A DNA stretch of 5,202 bases from JBBDIX01 sp040880235. Its GTDB lineage: Bacteria; Actinomycetota; Nitriliruptoria; Nitriliruptorales; Nitriliruptoraceae. The translations under genes were made by a program, and so were the position numbers. Each line of letters starts with the position of its first letter. Positions within the stretch are counted from its first letter, which is position 1. The stretch lies in NCBI GenBank assembly GCA_040880235.1, contig JBBDIX010000029.1, positions 1-5,202 on the forward strand. The letters run 5' to 3'. Shown here one piece after another: positions 1 to 5,202 of this stretch. The notes under the pieces are model-generated. The model was given only the letters and a program-made list of their open reading frames with translations. It did no database searches and was not told the DNA's origin.

Positions 1-1292
1 ACCAGCGGTTCAAGGACACCGGGCACGTCAACGCCTACTTCCCGCTGTTCATCCCGATGTCACTGCTGCAGAAGGAGGCCGAGCACGTCGAGGGGTTCGC
101 GCCCGAGCTCGCGGTCGTGACCCACGGGGGAGGCAAGGAGCTCGAGGAACCGCTCGTCGTGCGGCCGACCTCGGAGACGGTCATCGGCACGATGTACAGC
201 CGGTGGATCAACTCCTACCGCGACCTGCCCGTGCTCATCAACCAGTGGGCGAACGTCGTGCGTTGGGAACTGCGGCCGCGCATGTTCCTGCGTACCACCG
301 AGTTCCTGTGGCAGGAGGGGCACACGGCCCACGCAGACCAGGCCGACGCCATGGCCGAGACCCTGCGCATGTTCGACGTCTACACCGAGTTCGCCCGCAA
401 CGTCGCGGCGATCCCGATGATCCCGGGGGAGAAGACCCCGGGCGAGCGCTTCGCGGGTGCCGTGCGCACCTTCAGCATCGAAGCGCTGATGAAGGACGGC
501 AAGGCCCTGCAGTGCGGGACGTCGCACTACATGGGGACCAACTTCGCCGAGGCGTTCGACATCACCTTCCAGGACGAGGACAACCAGGTCCGGCACGTCC
601 ACACGACCTCGTGGGGCGTGTCCACGCGACTGATCGGTGCCGTGATCCTCGCGCACGGCGATGACCAGGGCCTCGTCCTGCCGCCGCGCCTCGCGCCGAT
701 CCAGGTGGTCATCATCCCGATCGGGCGCGGTGAGGACCGTGAGGCACCGACCGCCCGGGCTCGGGAACTGGCCGACCAGCTGCGCGTACAGGACATCCGG
801 GTCGAGGTCGACGAGCGGGATGCCTCACCGGGGTTCAAGTTCAACGACTGGGAGCTTCGAGGGGTCCCGCTGCGGGTCGAACTGGGTCCTCGGGACCTCG
901 AGGCCGGTCAGGTGCTCGTCGCACCGCGCGTCGGACCCACCGATGACCGGGGTCGCACCCTCAAGGAGGCGGTGGCCTTCGACGTGTTCGCCGACACCCT
1001 GCAGGCGCGGCTCGACGACTACCACGACGCACTGCTGCAGCGTGCGCTGGACTTCCGTGAAGCGCACTCAGCACGCGCCGACGACGCCGGAGCCCTGCGC
1101 GAGCAGGTGTCGACCGGGTTGTCGTACGCGCTGCACTGCGGGGCCACCGCGTGCGAGGACGCGATCAAGGATGAGACGGCGGCGACGCCGCGCTGTGTCC
1201 CCGTGGACGGTGCGCCCGAACAGGGCCCGTGCGTGTGGTGCGGCGAACCGTCCGCGTACGACACGCGTGTCGCCTTCGCCCGCGCCTACTGA
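1..1292 (+). CDS. proS: Prolyl-tRNA synthetase, type 3 (archaeal/eukaryotic-like), 5'-truncated by window edge
   Basis: Class II aminoacyl-tRNA synthetase that charges tRNA-Pro with proline in the cytoplasm. The frame is open from base 3, so 429 residues are visible and the true start lies upstream; the ATG at 57 is internal. Catalytic-core signatures are RPTSET (from about base 162), the motif 2 region FLRTTEFLWQEGHTAH (285-332) and the motif 3 region GVSTRLIGA (615-641). The anticodon-binding domain begins near LAPIQVVIIPIG (about base 690). The C-terminal domain has Cys codons at 1137, 1152, 1230 and 1239 (CGATAC and CVWC), matching the zinc-site spacing of archaeal-type enzymes, plus another Cys at 1194. 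The protein ends in Ala-Tyr, as typical for type 3 ProRS. No editing (INS) domain interrupts the visible core, unlike the usual bacterial type. It converges on the lysR gene and seems functionally unrelated to the downstream operon. Confidence 0.96.
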   Translation, partial: QRFKDTGHVNAYFPLFIPMSLLQKEAEHVEGFAPELAVVTHGGGKELEEPLVVRPTSETVIGTMYSRWINSYRDLPVLINQWANVVRWELRPRMFLRTTEFLWQEGHTAHADQADAMAETLRMFDVYTEFARNVAAIPMIPGEKTPGERFAGAVRTFSIEALMKDGKALQCGTSHYMGTNFAEAFDITFQDEDNQVRHVHTTSWGVSTRLIGAVILAHGDDQGLVLPPRLAPIQVVIIPIGRGEDREAPTARARELADQLRVQDIRVEVDERDASPGFKFNDWELRGVPLRVELGPRDLEAGQVLVAPRVGPTDDRGRTLKEAVAFDVFADTLQARLDDYHDALLQRALDFREAHSARADDAGALREQVSTGLSYALHCGATACEDAIKDETAATPRCVPVDGAPEQGPCVWCGEPSAYDTRVAFARAY

Positions 1293-1333
1293 ATCGGCGT
1301 CCGGCCGCGGGTCTCCGGCGGCACGTGGCGGCG
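1293..1333. other. Convergent intergenic gap, proS / lysR
   Basis: This 41-bp spacer separates the stop codons of two genes that read toward each other. It contains only a weak possible stem (GCCG pairing with CGGC across about 8 bases) and no T-tract on either strand, so I do not call an intrinsic terminator. Termination may be Rho-dependent or use hairpins without a U-tract, which is common in high-GC actinobacteria; that part is inference. Confidence 0.6.
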
Positions 1334-2257
1334 TCAGATCTCTCGCGGGGTGTCGTGCGCGTGTGCCACGGCGGAGGCGGCGTCGATGAAGGTGTCGAGT
1401 GCCGCCGGGGCGGGCTCCTGCCAGGCCAGGGAGAGACTGGTCGTCGCGTGGGCGTCGCCGAGCGGGACGAGCCGCACACCCCGAGGTCGGATCGCACGCG
1501 CACAGGCGGGCACCAGTGCCAGGCCTCGCGCTGCGGCGACCATCGCGAGCATCGTCGGATACTGCGCCGCGTGCGCGACGACGTCGGGATGGAAGTCCGC
1601 GCGAGCACACACGGCGAGCAGGTGGTCGTGCAGGCGCGGGACCGGGGGGCGCGGGAAGATGATGAACGGCAGGTCCGCGAGTTCAGCCAGTTGCAGCGTC
1701 GACCGACCAGCCAACCGGTGACGCTCGGGCAGCGCCACGTGCAGTCGTTCCGTCAGCAGGTGCCGGCCCCTCAGGTGCTCGGCGCTCAGTTCGTGTTCAC
1801 CCAGTTCACGCACGATCGCGACGTCGACGTCCGCGTGCAGGTCGGTGAGCTGCTGCTCGGTCGACAGTTCCCGCAGCTCCAGGGTCACGTCGGGCACGCG
1901 CCGTTCGAGTTCGGCGAGCAGGGGTGCGAGCAGTTCGAAGGCCACAGACTCGACGAAGCCGATGGACAGCCGCCCGAGCACGCCCTGGGCGACCCGCTGC
2001 GCGCGGGCGACCGCGAGGTCGGCGTCGTGGAGCAGGCGTCGTGCGTCGTCGAGGAACCCGGTACCCGCGTCCGTCAGGGACACCTGTCGTGTCGATCGTT
2101 CGAGCAGCTGGACCCCGGTGTCGCGCTCGAGGCGTTGGATGCGGCGGCTGACGACGGGCTGCGCGAGGTGGAGCCGCTCGGCGGCACGGCGAAAGTGGCG
2201 TTCCTCGGCGACGGCCACGAACGCGCTGAGCAGGTCCAGATCGGTGATCGCGGTCAC
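1334..2257 (-). CDS. LysR-family transcriptional regulator
   Basis: A 307-residue DNA-binding regulator, the normal length for the LysR family. The N-terminal winged helix-turn-helix covers about residues 7-65, with the recognition segment FRRAAERLHLAQPVVSRRIQ followed by RLERDTGVQLLERSTR and VSLTDAG. A linker helix follows, and the remainder, from about residue 90, is a periplasmic-binding-protein-like effector domain (for example the segment LGRLSIGFVESVAFELLAPL). I chose the GTG start at 2257 because it puts the helix-turn-helix at the usual distance from the N-terminus and has a G-rich stretch (GGGGG) just upstream. An in-frame ATG at 2329 would add about 24 residues not typical of the family. 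It is transcribed divergently from the corrinoid operon, so it probably controls that operon and itself. The effector cannot be read from sequence; a substrate or product of the demethylation pathway is plausible but inferred. Confidence 0.93.
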   Translation of the reverse strand: MTAITDLDLLSAFVAVAEERHFRRAAERLHLAQPVVSRRIQRLERDTGVQLLERSTRQVSLTDAGTGFLDDARRLLHDADLAVARAQRVAQGVLGRLSIGFVESVAFELLAPLLAELERRVPDVTLELRELSTEQQLTDLHADVDVAIVRELGEHELSAEHLRGRHLLTERLHVALPERHRLAGRSTLQLAELADLPFIIFPRPPVPRLHDHLLAVCARADFHPDVVAHAAQYPTMLAMVAAARGLALVPACARAIRPRGVRLVPLGDAHATTSLSLAWQEPAPAALDTFIDAASAVAHAHDTPREI

Positions 2258-2282
2258 GGAACCCCCGTGGTCGGTGGCGCAT

Positions 2283-2319
2283 GATGCGAAAACGGTATCA
2301 GTGGATGCGGTTTGAGTAT
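2283..2319 (+). promoter_or_regulatory. Candidate LysR-type binding region: tandem GATGCG-N6-GTAT
   Basis: Two copies of GATGCG-N6-GTAT lie at 2283-2298 and 2304-2319, starting exactly 21 bp (two helical turns) apart. Each contains a T-N11-A core (2285/2297 and 2306/2318), the hallmark of LysR-family sites. The second copy abuts the candidate -35 hexamer at 2319-2324. If transcription starts near 2355, the copies cover about -72 to -57 and -51 to -36, close to where LysR proteins usually place their recognition and activation sites. The region also has partial dyad symmetry (AAAC at 2290-2293 against GTTT at 2310-2313; ATC against GAT inside). The repeat is seen directly; its role is inferred. 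Confidence 0.55.
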
Positions 2320-2348
2320 TGGACGGCATGAAGCAGGCTTCGTAGGGT
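2319..2348 (+). promoter_or_regulatory. Candidate promoter of the corrinoid operon
   Basis: TTGGAC (2319-2324) and TAGGGT (2343-2348) are separated by 18 bp and resemble a housekeeping sigma-70-type promoter of a high-GC actinobacterium. Transcription would start near 2355 and leave a leader of about 44 nt before the first gene. The slightly long spacer and imperfect hexamers fit a promoter needing an activator. It was found by inspection only. No equally good promoter was found on the minus strand for lysR; AATACT (read on the minus strand, within 2314-2322) is a weak -10 candidate. Confidence 0.45.
2330..2341. repeat. Perfect 5-bp inverted repeat in the promoter spacer
   Basis: GAAGC-AG-GCTTC is a perfect dyad with 5-bp arms and a 2-bp centre. 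It sits between the candidate -35 and -10 hexamers, where a bound protein would affect polymerase. It could be a second operator or a chance palindrome; only its symmetry and position support it. Confidence 0.35.
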
Positions 2349-2363
2349 GGACCTGTCGTTACC

Positions 2364-2388
2364 GGTGGCGTGCGTGACGGGTGGCGTG
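2364..2388 (+). repeat. 9-bp direct repeat in operon leader
   Basis: GGTGGCGTG occurs at 2364-2372 and again at 2380-2388, 16 bp apart, in the leader just upstream of the first gene. The 7-mer GGTGGCG is also found at 2273-2279. It could be a regulatory site or simple G-rich sequence bias; the function is unknown. Confidence 0.3.
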
Positions 2389-2393
2389 GAGGG
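2388..2393 (+). promoter_or_regulatory. Shine-Dalgarno sequence of the corrinoid protein gene
   Basis: GGAGGG lies 5 nt upstream of the ATG at 2399 and fixes that start over the in-frame GTG at 2381. It is the strongest ribosome-binding site in the operon, suiting the first gene of a coupled series. Confidence 0.75.
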
Positions 2394-2398
2394 TGGAG

Positions 2399-3100
2399 AT
2401 GACCGACCAGCCCGATGACCTCGATCTGCAGACGTTGTCCGACGAGGACCTCGTGGGACAGATGCACGAGGATCTGTACGACGGCCTCGCCGACGAGATC
2501 GCCGAGGCCACCCACATCCTCATCGATCGTGGCTGGCCGGCGCAGAGAGTGCTCGACGAGGCACTGGTCGAGGGCATGCGCATCGTGGGGATCGACTTCC
2601 GAGACGGGGTGCTGTTCGTCCCGGAGGTCCTGCTCGCCGCGAACGCGATGAAGTCGGGCATGGAGATCCTTCGTCCGCTGCTCGCCGAGACCGGGGCGGA
2701 ACCGATCGGCAAGGTCGTCATCGGGACCGTCAAGGGCGACATCCACGACATCGGCAAGAACCTCGTGTCGATGATGCTCGAGGGAGCAGGCTTCGAGGTG
2801 GTCGACATCGGCATCAACACCGACGTGGACCAGTACCTCGCGGCGTTGGCCGAGCACCGCCCCGACATCCTTGGCATGTCCGCGCTGCTCACGACGACGA
2901 TGCCGTACATGAAGGTCGTCATCGACACGATGGCGGACCGGGGCCTGCGCGACGACTACATCGTGCTCGTGGGGGGCGCACCGCTCAACGAGGAGTTCGG
3001 GGTCGCGATCGGGGCCGATGCGTACTGCCGGGACGCCGCCGTCGCCGCAGAGATCGCCACGACGCTCGTCGGACGCCGCCGTGAGGCCGTGGGCGTGTGA
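2399..3100 (+). CDS. Corrinoid (cobalamin-binding) methyl carrier protein, MtbC/MttC/MtgC-like
   Basis: A 233-residue two-domain corrinoid protein that carries the methyl group on cobalt between two methyltransferases. Residues about 15-100 form the helical cap domain with the signature FVPEVLLAANAMKSGM. Residues about 104-227 form the Rossmann-like B12-binding domain with the DxHxxG motif (D114, H116, G119 in GDIHDIGKNL), where the His replaces the lower cobalt ligand. The SxL motif (S161-L163) and GG motif (G192-G193) follow with family spacing. The length is typical of free-standing carriers such as MtbC, MtmC and MtgC. The start follows a good Shine-Dalgarno sequence. The stop shares one base with the next start (TGATG), so translation is probably coupled. 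Family membership is very secure; the substrate is not determined, because the substrate methyltransferase is not in the window. Confidence 0.95.
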   Translation: MTDQPDDLDLQTLSDEDLVGQMHEDLYDGLADEIAEATHILIDRGWPAQRVLDEALVEGMRIVGIDFRDGVLFVPEVLLAANAMKSGMEILRPLLAETGAEPIGKVVIGTVKGDIHDIGKNLVSMMLEGAGFEVVDIGINTDVDQYLAALAEHRPDILGMSALLTTTMPYMKVVIDTMADRGLRDDYIVLVGGAPLNEEFGVAIGADAYCRDAAVAAEIATTLVGRRREAVGV

Positions 3101-3735
3101 TGGACGCGCGCGTCGAGACCCGCGTACTGGTGATCGCGTGCGGGGCCATCGCCACCGAACTCGCCGCCGTCGCGCGACTCGACGGGCCGGTTCGCATCGA
3201 CGTCCAGGCGCTGCCGGCTCGACTCCACGACACCCCGACGCAGATCCCGGAGCGTGTCCGCGCACGTGTCCATGCCGCGCGTGACGCCGGTGCCCACGAC
3301 CGCATCGTCGTCGGATACGCAGACTGCGGGACCGGGGGCCTGCTCGACGTCGTGTGCACCGAGGAGGGCGTGGAACGCCTGCCGGGCGCCCACTGCTATG
3401 AACTGTTCGCGGGTGCCGAGCGCTTCGCGGCGCTGCACGGCGCCGAGCCGGGCACGTTCTTCCTCACCGACTACCTCGCGCGCAACTTCGAGCGTCTCGT
3501 CGTACGAACCCTCGGCCTCGACCGGCACCCCGAACTCCGCGACGTCTACTTCGCGAACTATCGCCGTGTGGTGTTCCTCCGCCAGTCCGACGACCGGTGC
3601 CTGCAGGTCGCTGCCGAACGTGCCGCCGACCGGCTCGGCCTGACGCTCGAGATCGTGGACACGGGCACGGGCGCGTTCGACCATGCCGTGTCCCGTGCCG
3701 TGGGTCGTCGGCTCCCGCTCGCGGTCGTGACGTGA
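3100..3735 (+). CDS. DUF1638 domain-containing protein
   Basis: A 211-residue soluble protein with no visible signal peptide or membrane segment. Its pattern matches the DUF1638 family as I remember it: LVIACGAIATEL near the start, LPARLHDTP, VGYADCGTGGLLD, ERLPGAHCYELFAG, GTFFLTDYLARNF and RTLGLDRHPELRDVYFANY. The family has no established function that I know of, but it recurs beside corrinoid methyltransferase genes. C14, H43, C76, H98 and C99 fall within conserved-looking motifs and could form a metal, cofactor or corrinoid site; that is inference. I start it at the ATG at 3100, which overlaps the previous stop by one base; the GTG at 3097 would add one residue. There is no clear Shine-Dalgarno sequence, consistent with coupling. 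Its place between carrier and methyltransferase suggests a role in assembling, protecting or serving the corrinoid protein. Confidence 0.88.
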   Translation: MDARVETRVLVIACGAIATELAAVARLDGPVRIDVQALPARLHDTPTQIPERVRARVHAARDAGAHDRIVVGYADCGTGGLLDVVCTEEGVERLPGAHCYELFAGAERFAALHGAEPGTFFLTDYLARNFERLVVRTLGLDRHPELRDVYFANYRRVVFLRQSDDRCLQVAAERAADRLGLTLEIVDTGTGAFDHAVSRAVGRRLPLAVVT

Positions 3736-4142
3736 CCGGGGCCCGTCGTTCCGCCGGCCGCCGTGGCACGCCCGTGGACCAGGTCGTCACGATCCTGTGG
3801 CGCGACGTGCCTGCGCAGGTCTCCGCGACGTGGGCGGGCGTCACCCAGAAGGCGATGCTGCCGTCGCGGTTCCAGGTGGCGATCGATCGAGCCGCGCGTG
3901 TGGCCGGGCTGACCGATCGCCACGACTACGTCGCCCAGTGGCGGCGCGTCACACGAGACCTCACCGGACCCGTGGACGATCTGGCCGCGCTCGTCGCCGA
4001 CGAGGTGGCGCGTCTCGATGCCGCGTACGACCGTGAGGCGCTCGCCGCGCTGGTGCGCGCGGGCGGGGTGCGTGACGACGAGCCTCGCGGGACCGACGAT
4101 CCCTCTGCCGCTGCCCGGACCGACACCGGAGTCACCGCATGA
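3732..4142 (+). CDS. Small 'virulence factor' (PF13769-like) protein of corrinoid operons
   Basis: A 136-residue protein. Residues about 18-95 resemble the short domain named 'virulence factor' in databases: VVTILWRDVPAQV, then AMLPSRFQVAIDRAARVAGL and YVAQWRRVTRDL, ending in an acidic/alanine-rich helix (DDLAALVADEVARLDAAYD). The last 30 or so residues are polar and probably disordered. The protein has no Cys and no membrane segment. The GTG start at 3732 overlaps the preceding stop by four bases (GTGA); no Shine-Dalgarno sequence is visible, so it probably depends on coupling. The family name is historical and misleading: in this setting I would expect a helper of the methyltransferase system, but no biochemical role is established. 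The domain assignment is from remembered motifs and the context fits. Confidence 0.8.
   Translation: MTGARRSAGRRGTPVDQVVTILWRDVPAQVSATWAGVTQKAMLPSRFQVAIDRAARVAGLTDRHDYVAQWRRVTRDLTGPVDDLAALVADEVARLDAAYDREALAALVRAGGVRDDEPRGTDDPSAAARTDTGVTA
4128..4131 (+). promoter_or_regulatory. Shine-Dalgarno core of the methyltransferase gene
   Basis: GGAG lies 7 nt before the ATG at 4139, inside the end of the preceding gene. It supports that start and suggests reinitiation plus some independent ribosome loading. Confidence 0.5.
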
Positions 4143-5044
4143 CCGAGACCGTCATCAGTTCTGCCACCCGTGAGGTCGTGATCGGCTTCGACCGTCCCTT
4201 CGTGATGATCGGTGAACGCATCAACCCGACGGGTCGCAGCATGCTGGCCCAGGAGATGCTCGCGGGGGACTTCAGCCGCGTGGAGGCCGATGCGCTCGCC
4301 CAGGTGGCCGCCGGCGCCCAGATGCTCGACGTGAACGCGGGCATCCCCCTCGCGGACGAACCCGCACTGCTGACGCGCGCCGTCGAACTCGTGCAGGCGG
4401 TGACCGACGTCCCGCTGTCCATCGACTCGTCGATCGTCGATGCACTGGAGGCGGCGATCTCCGTGTACCAGGGCAAGCCGCTGATCAACTCGGTGACCGG
4501 CGAGGAGGAGGTCCTCGAACGCGTGCTGCCGTTCGTCGCCCGTCACGGCGCCGCGGTGGTCGCCATCTCCAACGACGAGACCGGCATCTCCGAGGACCCC
4601 GACGTGCGGTTCGAGGTGGCCCAGAAGATCGTCAACCGGGCCGCCGATCACGGCATTCCTCGAGAGGACGTCGTCGTCGACCCGCTGGTCATGCCCATCG
4701 GGGCGATGTCGACCGCCGGACGGCAGGTCTTCCACCTCGTGCGTCGCCTGCGCGACGAGCTGCGGGTCAACTCGACGTGTGGCGCCTCCAACGTGAGCTT
4801 CGGGTTGCCGAACCGTCACGTCGTCACCGGGACGTTCCTGTCGATGGCGATCTCCCACGGACTCACCTCGGCGATCATGAGCCCCCTGCACACCGAGGCG
4901 CGGGCCGCCGTCATGGCGGCAGACGTGCTGACGGGACACGACGCCAACTGTGCGGCCTGGATTCGCGCGAACCGGTCGCCCGACGACGCCGAACGGGGGT
5001 CGGGTCGACCCCGCACGGGCAGGCGCGCCCGACCCGGCGGCTGA
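4139..5044 (+). CDS. Methyltetrahydrofolate:corrinoid protein methyltransferase (AcsE/MtgA-like, pterin-binding fold)
   Basis: A 301-residue TIM-barrel enzyme that would exchange a methyl group between methylated corrinoid protein and tetrahydrofolate, feeding substrate methyl groups into folate one-carbon metabolism. Signatures are GERINPTG (residues 25-32), LDVNAG (63-68), SIDS (94-97), INS (116-118), DPL (181-183) and GASNVSFGLPNR (215-226). From remembered homologues, D96, N117, D181 and N218 correspond to the four pterin-contacting residues of acetogen MeTr (AcsE), so the active site looks intact. The barrel ends near residue 276; the last 25 or so residues (rich in Arg, Gly, Pro and Asp) form an unusual low-complexity tail. 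The start overlaps the previous stop (ATGA) and has a Shine-Dalgarno core. Dihydropteroate synthase (FolP) shares the fold, but the GASNVSFGLP segment and the corrinoid context argue against it. Confidence 0.92.
   Translation: MTETVISSATREVVIGFDRPFVMIGERINPTGRSMLAQEMLAGDFSRVEADALAQVAAGAQMLDVNAGIPLADEPALLTRAVELVQAVTDVPLSIDSSIVDALEAAISVYQGKPLINSVTGEEEVLERVLPFVARHGAAVVAISNDETGISEDPDVRFEVAQKIVNRAADHGIPREDVVVDPLVMPIGAMSTAGRQVFHLVRRLRDELRVNSTCGASNVSFGLPNRHVVTGTFLSMAISHGLTSAIMSPLHTEARAAVMAADVLTGHDANCAAWIRANRSPDDAERGSGRPRTGRRARPGG
4996..5035 (+). repeat. Overlapping inverted repeats at the 3' end of the methyltransferase gene
   Basis: GGGGTCG-GGT-CGACCCC (4996-5012) forms a 7-bp stem with a 3-nt loop. 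The same left arm can instead form an 8-bp stem, GGGTCGGG (4997-5004) with CCCGACCC (5028-5035). The two stems are mutually exclusive. They lie inside the region encoding the low-complexity tail, just before the next start. There is no T-tract, so this is not a classical terminator; it may affect RNA processing or partial termination, or merely reflect GC-rich sequence. Confidence 0.4.
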
Positions 5045-5047
5045 GTC

Positions 5048-5202
5048 GTGGACGCCCCCACGGGCCGCGGCGAGCACGACCACCGCGTCGTGTTCACCCC
5101 GTCCGGTCGTCACGGGACGGTCACCCACGACACGAGCGTGCTCGACGCGGCGCGTGGCCTGGGCGTCGACCTCGACTCGGTGTGCGGCGGTCGGGGCATC
5201 TG
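5048..5202 (+). CDS. ASKHA-domain [2Fe-2S] corrinoid reductive-activation protein (RamA/RACo-type), N-terminal part only
   Basis: The window ends 51 codons into this gene. The visible segment VVFTPSGRHG ... TSVLDAARGLGVDLDSVCGGRGI matches the plant-type [2Fe-2S] ferredoxin domain that begins the DUF4445/ASKHA family. Cys45 in the VCGGRG motif should be the first cluster ligand, and the final two bases (TG) are consistent with the next Cys codon of the CGGRGxC motif. Full-length members are usually 500-700 residues and use ATP and an Fe-S cluster to reduce inactive Co(II) corrinoid proteins back to Co(I). The GTG at 5048 starts 3 bases after the previous stop, in the same frame and without a visible Shine-Dalgarno sequence; an in-frame GTG at 5090 is a weaker alternative. 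The ferredoxin motif plus context makes the call good, but the ASKHA domain itself is not visible. Confidence 0.85.
   Translation, partial: MDAPTGRGEHDHRVVFTPSGRHGTVTHDTSVLDAARGLGVDLDSVCGGRGI

Noticed and set aside
1293..1333. Intrinsic terminator between proS and lysR
   Set aside because: The best stem is about 4 bp and there is no T-tract on either strand.
1229..2284. A 351-codon open frame on the plus strand opposite lysR
   Set aside because: It overlaps the end of proS and all of lysR on the opposite strand and shows no protein-family motifs.
2258..2398. Possible cobalamin riboswitch ahead of the B12-dependent operon
   Set aside because: The predicted leader is only about 44 nt and the whole gap 141 bp, too short for a full cobalamin riboswitch, and I see no B12-box-like sequence.
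2381..2401. Alternative GTG start at 2381 for the corrinoid protein
   Set aside because: The ATG at 2399 has GGAGGG at good spacing; starting at 2381 would put that ribosome-binding site inside the coding region and add an atypical peptide.
1334..3265. A 643-codon open frame on the minus strand, extending the LysR gene upstream
   Set aside because: Only the part from 2257 down encodes a recognisable protein. The upstream part is antisense to the corrinoid and DUF1638 genes and has a composition typical of GC-rich shadow frames.
4139..5044. Dihydropteroate synthase (folP) as the identity of the pterin-binding protein
   Set aside because: It shares the fold, but the GERINPTG, INS and GASNVSFGLP motifs and the corrinoid, DUF1638 and ASKHA neighbours fit AcsE/MtgA-type methyltransferases better.
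3926..5128. A 400-codon open frame on the minus strand
   Set aside because: It is antisense to the well-supported methyltransferase gene, has no recognisable domain and is rich in Gly, Arg, His and Asp, as GC-rich shadow frames are.

Overview
The window is uniformly G+C-rich, with G or C at most third codon positions and frequent GTG starts. It looks like chromosomal DNA of a high-GC bacterium, most likely an actinobacterium. The prolyl-tRNA synthetase is of the archaeal/eukaryotic-like type 3 with a C-terminal Cys cluster, a form found in some bacterial lineages including deep-branching Actinobacteria. The taxonomic call is inference. There are no mobile elements, tRNAs, rRNAs or CRISPR arrays.

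Layout. (1) 1-1292, plus strand: 3' part of proS, a housekeeping gene cut by the window edge. (2) 1293-1333: a short convergent gap without a convincing terminator. (3) 1334-2257, minus strand: a LysR-family regulator. (4) 2258-2398: a divergent control region with a candidate promoter (TTGGAC-N18-TAGGGT), a tandem 21-bp-spaced repeat GATGCG-N6-GTAT that looks like a LysR-type binding region, a small dyad in the promoter spacer, and a strong Shine-Dalgarno sequence. (5) 2399-5202, plus strand: five tightly packed genes, four complete. They encode a corrinoid (B12-binding) methyl carrier, a DUF1638 protein, a small 'virulence factor' (PF13769-like) protein, an AcsE/MtgA-type methyltetrahydrofolate:corrinoid methyltransferase, and the N-terminus of a [2Fe-2S]/ASKHA corrinoid-reactivating protein. 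Three of the four junctions overlap by 1 or 4 bases and the fourth has a 3-base gap, so this is almost certainly one translationally coupled operon.

How they work together. The operon encodes most of a corrinoid-dependent demethylation pathway. A substrate-specific methyltransferase (MttB/MtgB superfamily expected, not in the window) would move a methyl group from a methylated substrate, perhaps a quaternary amine, to the corrinoid protein. The AcsE-like enzyme would pass it to tetrahydrofolate. The ASKHA protein would rescue cobalt oxidised to Co(II). The DUF1638 and PF13769-like proteins sit inside the coupled operon but have no established biochemical role, and they are the most interesting unknowns here. 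The divergent LysR protein is the obvious candidate regulator.
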